A DNA stretch of 64,000 nt, taken from the NCBI RefSeq assembly GCF_009497655.1, contig NZ_CP023317.1:4121501-4185500 (forward strand), in the 5' to 3' direction. Of the stretch, positions 56,428-64,000 are shown in pieces (positions within the stretch are counted from its first letter, which is position 1; the number at the start of each line of letters is the position of its first letter). Below the pieces are notes generated by a model. It had not been told where the DNA came from. It worked only from the letters and a program-made list of their open reading frames with translations, and searched no databases. This stretch comes from Priestia megaterium (GTDB lineage: Bacteria > Bacillota > Bacilli > Bacillales > Bacillaceae_H). Position numbers and translations under genes: made by a program.

Positions 56428-57354
56428 TGAAATCGTAAACCTTTTTAAGTCTTCTGCTATATCGGTATTCGGAAAAATTTCTTTTGCTCCTTCTGCTAAC
56501 TGGCTGACTGCGTCTCCTTGGTAACGCGAACTGATATGAGATAAAATAAGACGCTCGGCCGATGCTGTTTTAGCAATTTCAGCGGCTTCTTTTGCAGTAG
56601 AATGAAAATAGTTGTAAGCAAGCTCCTCGTCTCCCGCTGCAAACGTAGCTTCATGGATTAACACATTCGCATGCATAGCAAGCTGAACACTTTGCGTGCA
56701 CCTTCTTGTATCTCCTAAAACCGTGATGACCTTCCCTTTTTTAGGTTCTCCTACAAACTCTTGTCCATTGATTAGACGCCCATCTTTTAATACTACTTCT
56801 TTCCCTTCTTTTAACTGCTGATAATGAGGCCCTGGGGGAATATTCATTTCTCTTAAACGCTGAACGTCCAGTGACCCTGGCAAATCTTTTTCGACAACGC
56901 GATATCCATAAGATAAAATGCCATGTTCAAGTTTGCCAAACTTCACTGAAAAAGTTTCATCTTCAAAAATCGTTCCACTTTCACTTTCCTCTTCTATTTC
57001 AACAACCTCTAGAGGATATTGCAGATGAGTTTGACTTACAGCCAGCGTGACTTCAATAAATTCTTTAATTCCTTTTGGCCCGTATACAGTAAGCAGCGAT
57101 TCTCCGCCTTGAAACGAACGGCTTCCAAGGAGTCCAGGTAAGCCATAAATATGATCACCGTGAAGGTGCGTAATAAAAATTTTCTCAATTCGTCTCGGTT
57201 TAACGGTTGTATGTAAAATTTGATGCTGCGTTGCTTCTCCGCAATCAAAAAGCCACACCGCCCCTCTTTCTTGCAAAAGTTCGAGCGCAAGAGATGAAAC
57301 ATTCCGCTGTTTTGCTGGTACTCCTGCACCCGTTCCTAAAAATAACAATTCCAT
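56425..57354 (-). CDS. rnz: Ribonuclease Z
   Basis: 309-aa tRNA 3'-processing endonuclease. HxHxDH is THLHGDH (63-68), an exosite-type arm lies around residues 150-185, and the C-terminal ligand motif is HEATF and ILSHISSRY. Located beside namA, as in B. subtilis (yqjK). Confidence 0.94.
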   Translation of the reverse strand: MELLFLGTGAGVPAKQRNVSSLALELLQERGAVWLFDCGEATQHQILHTTVKPRRIEKIFITHLHGDHIYGLPGLLGSRSFQGGESLLTVYGPKGIKEFIEVTLAVSQTHLQYPLEVVEIEEESESGTIFEDETFSVKFGKLEHGILSYGYRVVEKDLPGSLDVQRLREMNIPPGPHYQQLKEGKEVVLKDGRLINGQEFVGEPKKGKVITVLGDTRRCTQSVQLAMHANVLIHEATFAAGDEELAYNYFHSTAKEAAEIAKTASAERLILSHISSRYQGDAVSQLAEGAKEIFPNTDIAEDLKRFTIS

Positions 57355-57379
57355 TTTCTACTTCCTCCTTCACACGCAC

Positions 57380-57412
57380 AAAAAGCCTGTAAGTATATTA
57401 TACAGGCTTTTT
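57380..57412 (-). terminator. Terminator of the aminotransferase gene
   Basis: AAAAAGCCTGTA (57380-57391) pairs with TACAGGCTTTTT (57401-57412). Confidence 0.87.
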
Positions 57413-57422
57413 GCAAACTTAC

Positions 57423-58781
57423 CTATTTGATGCTGTCAAGCGCATACGTAATAGTAGCTAATAACAGCTCAATATCACTTTCCTCAATGTTGAGCGGCGG
57501 CGAGAGCGTGAGAACATTATTATAGCCGGCTACCGTTGCTCCATTTTTCCCAATAATGACTCCTTTGCTTTTACATTTAGCAATCACTTCATTTACAAGA
57601 TTAACGTCTAGCGGTTCCTTCGTTTGCTTATCAGCTACAAGTTCAATTCCGATTAAAAGCCCTTTACCTCTTACATCTCCAACGTATGGGTGGCTATCAA
57701 TAAGCGGCGTTAGCTCACTTAATACGTAAGCCCCGAGCTGTTTAGAACGATCAAACAGATTTTCTCTTTCCATAATTTCTAAATTCTTTAATGCCAGTGC
57801 ACACGCAGCCGGGCTTCCTCCAAATGTATTAACGTGACGAAAATACTCGTACTGATCGCTATCTTTGAACGCTTCATAGATTTCTTTTTTAACAGCAGTT
57901 GCCGAGAGCGGAAGATATGCGCTTGTAATTCCTTTTGCCATGGTAATGATATCTGGTTTTACATCGTAGTTCATAAAACCAAAGGCTTCTCCTGTACGTC
58001 CAAAGCCGCAAATAACTTCATCTACAATTAGAAGTGCACCGTGTTTTTCACACGTTTCTTTTACGCCTTTCATATAATTTTGAGGCGGTAAAAGAATTCC
58101 TCCACCTGTAATAATTGGCTCCATAATAACAGCGGCAATCGTTTCGCTTAGCTCCCACGTCATGACATTGTCAATATCTTTTACAGATTGAAGCTCTTCT
58201 TTTGGCGCATGGTAGTCATCTTGCCCTCGGTATGAATCAGGCGGCGCAACGTGAATAAAGCCAGGAGCAAGCGGTTCATATTTATATTTACGCTGAGCTT
58301 GGCCCGTTGCTGCTAGTGCGCCCATTGAATTTCCATGATACCCTCGGTAACGCGAAATAAATTTGTAGCGAGAATGCTCTCCTTTTTGCTGATGGTATTG
58401 ACGCACAATTTTAAAAGCCGTTTCATTTGCTTCAGATCCGCTATTTGAAAAGAAGATAACATAGCCATCACCTAGCATTTCATTTAGCTTCTCTGCTAGT
58501 TTGATAGCAGGTACGTGAGATTGAGTGAGCGGAAAATAAGCCAGTTCTTTTAGCTGCTCGTAAGCTGCGAGCGCTAACTCATCCCGTCCATACCCGGTAT
58601 TTACACACCAAAGCCCTGCCATTGCATCTAAATAGCGATTTCCTTGTTCATCTGTAATCCAAGCACCTTTTGCTTTTGTAGCTACCATCGTTGCATCCGG
58701 ACTGTATGGTTTCATTCCATGCCATACATACTGCTCATCTTTTGCACGCAGATCTTTTTCATTTTGACTGACCTGTACCAT
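57423..58781 (-). CDS. Class III aminotransferase, probable beta-alanine transaminase
   Basis: 452-aa PLP enzyme of the omega-transaminase family. The start MVQVSQNEK has GGGAG at 8 nt. FFSNSGSEANETAFK near residue 115 binds PLP phosphate, LIVDEVICGFGRTG carries the PLP aspartate, and MAKGITSAYLPLSA the Schiff-base lysine. Between a semialdehyde dehydrogenase and a dihydropyrimidinase locus, the likely reaction is beta-alanine to malonic semialdehyde. Related enzymes accept many omega-amines, so the native substrate is an inference. It follows the dehydrogenase by 93 bp. Confidence 0.85.
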   Translation of the reverse strand: MVQVSQNEKDLRAKDEQYVWHGMKPYSPDATMVATKAKGAWITDEQGNRYLDAMAGLWCVNTGYGRDELALAAYEQLKELAYFPLTQSHVPAIKLAEKLNEMLGDGYVIFFSNSGSEANETAFKIVRQYHQQKGEHSRYKFISRYRGYHGNSMGALAATGQAQRKYKYEPLAPGFIHVAPPDSYRGQDDYHAPKEELQSVKDIDNVMTWELSETIAAVIMEPIITGGGILLPPQNYMKGVKETCEKHGALLIVDEVICGFGRTGEAFGFMNYDVKPDIITMAKGITSAYLPLSATAVKKEIYEAFKDSDQYEYFRHVNTFGGSPAACALALKNLEIMERENLFDRSKQLGAYVLSELTPLIDSHPYVGDVRGKGLLIGIELVADKQTKEPLDVNLVNEVIAKCKSKGVIIGKNGATVAGYNNVLTLSPPLNIEESDIELLLATITYALDSIK

Positions 58782-58825
58782 CTTATCCACTCCCAAATCG
58801 CTAGCGCGGTATTTTTTTCTGTATG

Positions 58826-58852
58826 AAAAGACTTCGACAAAATGCCGAAGCC
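58826..58852 (-). terminator. Weak terminator or attenuator between the dehydrogenase and aminotransferase genes
   Basis: On the minus strand GGCTTCG pairs with CGAAGTC (one wobble) followed by TTTTC. Probably partial termination, reducing aminotransferase relative to dehydrogenase mRNA. Confidence 0.5.
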
Positions 58853-58874
58853 ACTTGCTATATTCATCTATATG

Positions 58875-60344
58875 TTAAAAGTCAAAGCGTGATGTAACCA
58901 TCTTTTTACGTGTAAAGAAGTTCAAACCGTCTTTGCCGTTTACATGCAAATCTCCGTAAAAAGAGTCTTTCCAGCCGGAGAATGGGAAGAAGGCCATCGT
59001 AGCAGGTACTCCTACGTTAATGCCGAGCATACCCGCATCTGCTTCTTCTCTAAATTGACGCACCGCTTTTGCATCTTTTGTATAAATCGTTGCTCCATTT
59101 CCAAAACGAGATTTTTCCATATAGCGAAGTGCTTCATCTAATGTGTCAGCGCGAAGCAAGCTTAGTACAGGTGCAAAAATCTCTTCTTTAGCAATGGTCA
59201 TATCAAGAGTTACGCGGTCAAAAATGGTTGCTCCTAAGAAATTTCCTTCTGCATGTTCATCCATTTCTTTACGTCCGTCACGAATGAGTTCCGCCCCTTC
59301 TTTCATGCCAAGTTCAATATAATCCAGCACCTTATCACGGTGCTCTTTTCGAATCACGGGCGTTAGAAGCACTTCATCATCAAATCCGCTTCCCATAATT
59401 AATTCATCTGCTTTTTGCTTTAATTTCGCGACGAATTCATCTCCTTTTTCACCAACTACGACCACCGCGCTGCAAGCCATGCATCGCTGGCCGGCACTTC
59501 CATAAGCCGAGCTGATAATATGGGATACCGCTTTATCCATATCGCAGTCTGGCATCACAACATGATGATTTTTAGCTCCGGATAAAGCCTGAACTCGTTT
59601 CCCTTGAGCTGCAGCTTGTTCATAAACATACTTTGCTACCGGCTGCGATCCGACGAATGAAATCGCTTTAACTTTTTCGTGCTCTATTAATCCATTCACG
59701 ACATCATGTGCCCCGTGTACAATATTTAATAATCCATCCGGTGCTCCTGCTTCTGTAAAAAGTTCAGCAAGTCGCGTTGCTAAAAGCGGCGTTCGCTCAG
59801 ACGGTTTTAATACAAACGTATTTCCACATACAATGGCAAGCGGGAACATCCACAGCGGTACCATCATTGGAAAATTAAAAGGTGTGATGCCTCCGACAAC
59901 ACCAAGTGGGAAACGGAACATTTCAGAATCAATTTCTTCCGCTATGTTATTTAATGATTCTCCCATTAATAAAGTAGGAGCACCCGCAGCAAACTCCACG
60001 CATTCAATACCGCGCTGTACTTCACCGTAAGCTTCTTTAAAAGCCTTGCCGTTTTCTTGTACAACTAATTTCGCTAACTCTTCGTGATGCTTAACTAGTA
60101 AATGCTGAAACGCAAACATTAATCTTGCTCGTTTTGGAGCAGGAACGTTACGCCATGTTTCAAATGTTTTTTGCGCTGTTTCCACCGCATTGGCTACGTC
60201 TTCTTTTGTAGAAAGCGGTACTTTTGCAATTACTTCGCCCGTCGATGGATTAATTACCTCTCCAAATTTTTGCCCTGCCGTATCAACCCATTTTCCGCCC
60301 ACGTAATTTTTTAAAACTTGCGTATCATTATTCACAACTGACAT
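58875..60344 (-). CDS. mmsA: CoA-acylating (methyl)malonate-semialdehyde dehydrogenase
   Basis: 489-aa aldehyde dehydrogenase. GAPTLLMGESL and GGITPFNFPMMVPLWMFP are characteristic of the MmsA/IolA group; the nucleophile is in GSAGQRCMACSAVV. The group makes acetyl-CoA (or propionyl-CoA) plus CO2 from malonic (or methylmalonic) semialdehyde. Paired with the aminotransferase, it would complete beta-alanine breakdown. The start at 60344 has GAGGAGG at 9 nt; the longer frame to 60437 crosses the inverted repeat. Confidence 0.92.
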   Translation of the reverse strand: MSVVNNDTQVLKNYVGGKWVDTAGQKFGEVINPSTGEVIAKVPLSTKEDVANAVETAQKTFETWRNVPAPKRARLMFAFQHLLVKHHEELAKLVVQENGKAFKEAYGEVQRGIECVEFAAGAPTLLMGESLNNIAEEIDSEMFRFPLGVVGGITPFNFPMMVPLWMFPLAIVCGNTFVLKPSERTPLLATRLAELFTEAGAPDGLLNIVHGAHDVVNGLIEHEKVKAISFVGSQPVAKYVYEQAAAQGKRVQALSGAKNHHVVMPDCDMDKAVSHIISSAYGSAGQRCMACSAVVVVGEKGDEFVAKLKQKADELIMGSGFDDEVLLTPVIRKEHRDKVLDYIELGMKEGAELIRDGRKEMDEHAEGNFLGATIFDRVTLDMTIAKEEIFAPVLSLLRADTLDEALRYMEKSRFGNGATIYTKDAKAVRQFREEADAGMLGINVGVPATMAFFPFSGWKDSFYGDLHVNGKDGLNFFTRKKMVTSRFDF

Positions 60345-60422
60345 ATCGCTTGGCCTCCTCAAAAAATAAGAAATGACAAATCTACCTTTATTATTGAATA
60401 AATAAATGGTGGTTGCATTAGA

Positions 60423-60462
60423 CAAAATGTGAAACAACTCTAGATTCTCGTTTCACATTTTG
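60423..60462. promoter_or_regulatory. 13-bp inverted repeat upstream of mmsA
   Basis: CAAAATGTGAAAC (60423-60435) and GTTTCACATTTTG (60450-60462) are perfect inverted copies separated by 14 bp, about 80 bp upstream of the mmsA start. Probably an operator; the PucR-family protein encoded next to it is the obvious candidate. Confidence 0.6.
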
Positions 60463-60521
60463 CGCAGTGAACTCGGAGAAAGCATGAACTAAAATGAACA
60501 TATAGTAAAATCATCCTCAAC

Positions 60522-60549
60522 ATAAAAAAACAGCTGTTTCCAGCTGCTT
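60522..60549 (-). terminator. Terminator of the PucR-family gene
   Basis: On the minus strand AGCAGCTG pairs with CAGCTGTT around GAAA, followed by a T run. Confidence 0.8.
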
Positions 60550-60551
60550 AC

Positions 60552-62183
60552 TTATCCGTTTATAAATTCCGCACGCGACTTTTTCATCATAAACAAATAT
60601 TCATATGCCATAATCATAAATTCAATCGCCAATCGTTTTTCCGGCTCCATAAAATCTTCACCCAGCAGCTTTTCTAGTTTTTCAATGCGGTGATACAGCG
60701 TTTGCCGCACAATGTATAAACGCTTAGCCGTCTCTTGTTTAGATCCGTTGCATGCTAAATAAATTTTTAATGTTTCCATGAGTTTTGCATTGTACGTTTC
60801 ATCATATGTAATAACGGGCTGCAGATATTCAAACACCACTTCCTGTAAGTCTTCATGCTGATGTAAAAGCGAAATAATTCGGTACATATGCAAATCATCA
60901 TAAAAATGAATAATGGTTTGTTTTTGCAGCATTTCTTGAATCGAAATTGTTTCTTTAGCCGTTTCATAGCTTTTATGCATACAGTCAAGCTGTTCACAGT
61001 ATTGGCCAATTCCGATAAAGCTAATAGCGTTCCGCTTTGAGTTTTCATCCGATTCGTATTGATTCATCCAGCGGTGAAGGCTGCTTTCTAATCTCTCTCT
61101 CCACGTGCTAACCATTCGTTTGTTCAAAAGAATAAATAACACTTCGCGATTTCGCTCGGAGACTAATAAGTGAAAGCCTTCTTGTTCAAAGATGCTTCGT
61201 AAGATCAGCTTAAAATACGTTCGATCAAACTTTTCCCGTCTTTGCCACTTACAGCAAACAACGATACCCCCGCGAATAGGAGAATCTGAACACACCTCGT
61301 GCATAGAATCTTTTATTTGTTCAAGAGTTAGCTCTCCGTTCATCCATTTCGTCATCCATTCAGTTTCATCTACTCTTTTTTTCTCTTCGACATACAAGTC
61401 CTTCAAAAAATGCTGAGCAAGTGCAGTTGCCGTCCGATCAACGGTGAGCACTTCAAGTTCTGTTAACGCTTCATTTATAGAGGCGACATACAGCTGAGCA
61501 TAATCTTGTCCTAATAAATGAATAGGCTGCTCAGTAAAATGCGGACTCTCATTTTCCCTGCTTATATAATGAAGTAGAAGCTGCTGTTTGAGTAAGTCCA
61601 TCTCCGGAGCAAAGGTAAATAATTCATTTGAAACTTTAAGGCCGACAAGAAGCCCCGTAGATTCATATAAACACTGTAAGATAACGGCCGGGTCATTAAC
61701 TGTTAACAGCAGCTGATTTAGCCGATGAGAATACTGTTCTAAATCGGAAATCATTTGATAATGCTGATTAATTAAAAGTGAGTGAACATCTTGCGTAATT
61801 TCAACGAACGGAACTTCTTCGTGAAATAAAATAATCGGAAAATCACATTCGTTCGCTTTATCAATGACAATTTGCGGAATCTTAGAAGTATAAGTGCCAA
61901 GTTCAATACACAGTCCTGATGCCTTACAAGAAATTAATTGCTGAAGAAATGATAAACAAGATTGAGGATCTTCTCCCCAGCCTACCCCTGTTGATAAAAT
62001 GAGCTCGTTTCCTTTTAGCAGCTCATTAATGCGCGTCACTTCCATCACGTGCACCCACTTCACAGAATTAGTAAGCCCTTTCTCTCCAGCTATTACTTCA
62101 CAGTTTACAAAATGTTTCCTTGTTAAAATCTCTGTTACTGTTAAATATGATTTCAAGTCAACACCGCCCCTAGCGAATTTCAC
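60552..62183 (-). CDS. PucR-family transcriptional regulator
   Basis: 543 aa. The N-terminal PucR sensory domain (residues about 12-135; VTEILTRKHFVNCEVIAGEKGL) and a central GGDEF-like region precede the C-terminal HTH_30 (NGSKQETAKRLYIVRQTLYHRIEKLE near residue 490). The family regulates purine, pyrimidine and amino-acid catabolism. Its place between mmsA and a dihydropyrimidinase points to control of pyrimidine/beta-alanine degradation. GTG 62181-62183 with AGGAG at 7 nt is the start. Confidence 0.88.
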   Translation of the reverse strand: MKFARGGVDLKSYLTVTEILTRKHFVNCEVIAGEKGLTNSVKWVHVMEVTRINELLKGNELILSTGVGWGEDPQSCLSFLQQLISCKASGLCIELGTYTSKIPQIVIDKANECDFPIILFHEEVPFVEITQDVHSLLINQHYQMISDLEQYSHRLNQLLLTVNDPAVILQCLYESTGLLVGLKVSNELFTFAPEMDLLKQQLLLHYISRENESPHFTEQPIHLLGQDYAQLYVASINEALTELEVLTVDRTATALAQHFLKDLYVEEKKRVDETEWMTKWMNGELTLEQIKDSMHEVCSDSPIRGGIVVCCKWQRREKFDRTYFKLILRSIFEQEGFHLLVSERNREVLFILLNKRMVSTWRERLESSLHRWMNQYESDENSKRNAISFIGIGQYCEQLDCMHKSYETAKETISIQEMLQKQTIIHFYDDLHMYRIISLLHQHEDLQEVVFEYLQPVITYDETYNAKLMETLKIYLACNGSKQETAKRLYIVRQTLYHRIEKLEKLLGEDFMEPEKRLAIEFMIMAYEYLFMMKKSRAEFING

Positions 62184-62296
62184 ATCATGTCTCCTGGATC
62201 ATTAACGCGTATTTCGCATATGTGTAGAACAAAAGCTATATCTTCTTACATTATATTAAATATTTAGAAGAAATAAAATATTTAATAAAAGAAACG

Positions 62297-62331
62297 AAAA
62301 AAGCTGTAACGATAATGGATCGTTACAGCTT
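62297..62331 (-). terminator. Terminator of the 63-aa gene
   Basis: AAGCTGTAACGAT (62301-62313) and its complement (62319-62331), T run on the minus strand; overlaps the end of the reading frame. Confidence 0.85.
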
Positions 62332-62514
62332 CTGAGCCGTTTGCTGTAATTTATTAAAAAAACCGTGGCGCTTAACCGCTTGTTCTTTAATTCGGTGAAT
62401 TTCTTTTTTATAAAAACGCAAATCTTGTAGTGACACTGCATTTAACATTTCCATTTTTAATTTATCAATAATTTTTGTTTCTTCTTGTGTCATACACTGC
62501 GTAGCTTGATCCAT
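62323..62514 (-). CDS. Small protein of unknown function
   Basis: 63 aa, charged and helical (MDQATQCMTQEETKII at the start, KKEIHRIKEQAVKRHG in the middle). No family recognised. ATG 62512-62514 is preceded by a weak AAAGGGTG; a GTG at 62523 is the alternative. A strong terminator right at its end supports a real transcript. Confidence 0.55.
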   Translation of the reverse strand: MDQATQCMTQEETKIIDKLKMEMLNAVSLQDLRFYKKEIHRIKEQAVKRHGFFNKLQQTAQKL

Positions 62515-62760
62515 CCGTGTCACACCCTTTTTATATTTAATAGATTTATTGTGAAAACGTTCTACTATAATATTTACTACAATTTACTAGATAACTAAAC
62601 CTTTTCTCTTTCGATGTAAACGAAATGTAACAACTGTAATACAGTCAATGGATAATATCTAGTTATTTTGTTTCACATCCAAAACGAAAAAAACACAAAA
62701 ACGGATCACTTTTGTCAGCCAATATAGTAAAAAACTTATAGGTCTTAGTAAACAAAGAAA

Positions 62761-62905
62761 GGGATTGAGACATAACTAAATTACTTCCATCAACATCTAG
62801 GAGCTCCTGCATACGTGAAACCTACGTTCACCCTACCAATAAAAAAATCCGAACGATTCATCGTTCGGATCTTCCTTCAGCTAAAATAATTTTGTCTCAG
62901 CCTTC
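62761..62905. repeat. Dispersed intergenic repeat, copy C (core deleted)
   Basis: 145 bp. The outer shell is kept: inverted TGAGACA (62766-62772) and TGTCTCA (62893-62899), the GTTCACC segment and the hairpin ATCCGAACGA (62847-62856)/TCGTTCGGAT (62861-62870) with a T7 tail on the minus strand. The GC-rich core of copies A and B is missing, with a join resembling recombination between short ATC-containing sequences at the core edges. Together with 62515-62760, which shows nothing recognisable apart from a lone GTTTCACAT, it fills the 395-bp gap. Confidence 0.85.
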
Positions 62906-62909
62906 GTTT

Positions 62910-63122
62910 TTATACTTGTTGAATCAGTAAGGATGAAAAATACTTTCTAGCATCCGCCGTCAATATATGAAGCGTTTCTTGTTCGGTTTGATTCTTTTCG
63001 ATGCGTTCAAACGTCACAAACGCCCCGCTTAGATTCTCTGTTACAGCCGTTATTTTAAATCCTTTTTGCAGCAAAAAATCAATCTTTTCCCGCTCTGCCA
63101 TATATTCATGGTAACTTGACAT
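62910..63122 (-). CDS. Small protein of unknown function downstream of dihydropyrimidinase
   Basis: 70 aa, begins MSSYHEYMAEREKIDFLLQK and ends YFSSLLIQQV; a compact alpha-beta pattern, no signal or membrane segment. GGAGG precedes the ATG. It starts 33 bp after the dihydropyrimidinase stop without a terminator, so it is probably the last gene of that operon. Family not recognised. Confidence 0.65.
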   Translation of the reverse strand: MSSYHEYMAEREKIDFLLQKGFKITAVTENLSGAFVTFERIEKNQTEQETLHILTADARKYFSSLLIQQV

Positions 63123-63155
63123 TCCCCTGCCTCCAATCTATTTTGGCATCTGTTT

Positions 63156-64000
63156 TTATAACGTTAATTTTTCAGCTTCGTTAGCCGTGTTTAACTCATT
63201 AAACTTTGCTCTTTTTGTATACTGTCCATAGCCTTTTTGACCGACAAACTGCTTATCTTTTACGACAAATTCTCCTCGGCAAAGCACTGAAACCGGCTCA
63301 CCTGTAACTTTCATTCCCTCAAATGCGCTATAATCAACTGCCATATGATGCGTTTTAGCTGAAATCGCACGTTCAACAGAAGGGTCAAATATAAGCAGAT
63401 CCGCGTCTGCACCAACTGCTATCGTTCCTTTTTTCGGATACAGTCCGAACAGCTTCGCGATTTTTGTTGACGTTATATCCACAAACTGATTGATATTAAT
63501 TCGGTTTTTCACTACTCCTTCTGAAAATAAAAGGCTCATGCGATCCTCGATAATAGGTCCTCCGTTTGGAATCTTTGTAAAATCTCCTTTTCCTAGATCT
63601 TTTTGACCGTTAAAATCAAACGAGCACTGATCTGATCCAATCGTTTGCAAGTCGCCATTACGCAGGGCATTCCACAAAACATCTTGGTTCCATTTTTCAC
63701 GTAAAGGCGGCGACCATACGTATTTTGCTCCTTCAAAATCCGGTTTCTCTAAATAGGTTTGGTCAAGCGTCAAATACTGCGGACACGTTTCGCCCCAGAT
63801 ATTTACGCCTTTTTCCCTTGCTTCAGCAATCTTTTTAACTGCTTCAGCGCAAGATACGTGAACAACATAGAGCTGTGAGTCAGCAAGCTCGGTTAGCACT
63901 GCGGCTCTTCCCGTAGCTTCTCCTTCTATTTCCGGAGGACGAGTGAGTGCATGATAGATAGGATCAGTTTGTCCTTGCTCCAGCGCTTTTGCCGTTAAAT
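63156..64000 (-). CDS. hydA: Dihydropyrimidinase (D-hydantoinase), 5' part cut by window edge
   Basis: The C-terminal 281 residues are present; the N-terminus with the first metal histidines and the carboxylated lysine lies beyond base 64000. Opens dihydrouracil or hydantoin rings to N-carbamoyl amino acids. Seen are the metal His in YVVHVSCAEA, GETCPQYL, YVWSPPLREKWN and the metal Asp in GSDQCSFDFN. KGTIAVGADADLLIFDP marks the amidohydrolase end. The frame continues upstream of the internal Met at 63899 to the window edge. Its partners downstream suggest a uracil-degradation role. Confidence 0.93.
   Translation of the reverse strand, partial: LTAKALEQGQTDPIYHALTRPPEIEGEATGRAAVLTELADSQLYVVHVSCAEAVKKIAEAREKGVNIWGETCPQYLTLDQTYLEKPDFEGAKYVWSPPLREKWNQDVLWNALRNGDLQTIGSDQCSFDFNGQKDLGKGDFTKIPNGGPIIEDRMSLLFSEGVVKNRININQFVDITSTKIAKLFGLYPKKGTIAVGADADLLIFDPSVERAISAKTHHMAVDYSAFEGMKVTGEPVSVLCRGEFVVKDKQFVGQKGYGQYTKRAKFNELNTANEAEKLTL

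Noticed and set aside
60344-60437. N-terminal extension of the semialdehyde dehydrogenase
   Set aside because: The extension crosses the upstream inverted repeat and lacks a ribosome site; the ATG at 60344 has GAGGAGG.
62550-62563. cre-like TGAAAACGTTCTAC near the small gene at 62514
   Set aside because: Mismatches at the two last positions and no supporting promoter geometry.
63156-64000. Gln instead of His in GSDQC of the dihydropyrimidinase as a defect
   Set aside because: The same GSDQCSFDF sequence is, as I remember, found in active Bacillus/Geobacillus D-hydantoinases; the metal Asp is intact.

Overview
The window reads as a chromosomal stretch of a low-GC, spore-forming Bacillaceae bacterium, most likely Priestia (Bacillus) megaterium or a very close relative. 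The evidence is the core gene order around fer, serA, resABCDE, spmAB, scpAB, spoVA, spoIIA, fur, yqkB-F, yqjM-Q and rnz. It follows B. subtilis closely but carries megaterium-type accessory genes: a CarH/LitR-type B12 photoreceptor, an acetoacetate/HMG-CoA locus and a reductive pyrimidine (uracil/beta-alanine) degradation locus. I see no prophage, IS transposase, CRISPR array, rRNA or tRNA.

Layout. 1-11.2 kb: prsW (cut by the edge), asparaginase, bacillithiol-disulfide reductase ypdA, glutamate dehydrogenase gudB, mecB, the B12-MerR regulator, ypbG/F/D, recQ-type helicase and ypbB. 11.4-26.4 kb: ferredoxin, riboflavin transporter ribU under an FMN riboswitch, serA, an M23-LysM protein, resE/D, a dispersed repeat, resC/B/A, rluB, spmB/A, dacB, scpB/A. 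26.6-31.1 kb: a 32-aa YjcZ-type spore peptide, ypuF, orphan ribT, ppiB, ypuA behind an ECF-sigma-type promoter, lysA. 31.2-44.1 kb: the sporulation block (spoVAF to spoVAA, sigF, spoIIAB, spoIIAA, dacF, spoIIM) with pupG, drm, xerD, yqzK and fur. 44.1-57.4 kb: second repeat copy, nudF, yqkC/F/E, scoAB, thiolase, HMG-CoA lyase, yqkD/B, a CDGSH protein, yqjQ/P, proI, namA, rnz. 57.4-64 kb: class III aminotransferase, CoA-acylating semialdehyde dehydrogenase, PucR-family regulator, two unrecognised small proteins, the third repeat copy and a truncated dihydropyrimidinase.

How the genes work together. gudB, ansA, lysA, serA and proI handle amino-acid nitrogen. resABC builds cytochrome c and resDE senses redox/oxygen. 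scoAB, thiolase and HMG-CoA lyase can turn HMG-CoA to acetoacetate and then to acetyl-CoA; the scoAB and lyase promoters each carry a CcpA-type cre just downstream of the -10. The right end can turn dihydropyrimidines into beta-alanine, malonic semialdehyde and acetyl-CoA.

Most interesting structures: (i) a dispersed intergenic repeat in three copies (two of about 340-350 bp, one 145-bp core-less derivative), each directly downstream of a minus-strand gene and each supplying a terminator-like hairpin; (ii) a perfect 7-1-7 dyad inside the promoter of the B12 photoreceptor gene; (iii) a 13-bp inverted repeat ahead of the semialdehyde dehydrogenase gene; (iv) a perfect dyad at the predicted start of drm-pupG; (v) a compound hairpin with competing arms between mecB and gudB. 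All are sequence observations; none could be searched or tested here.
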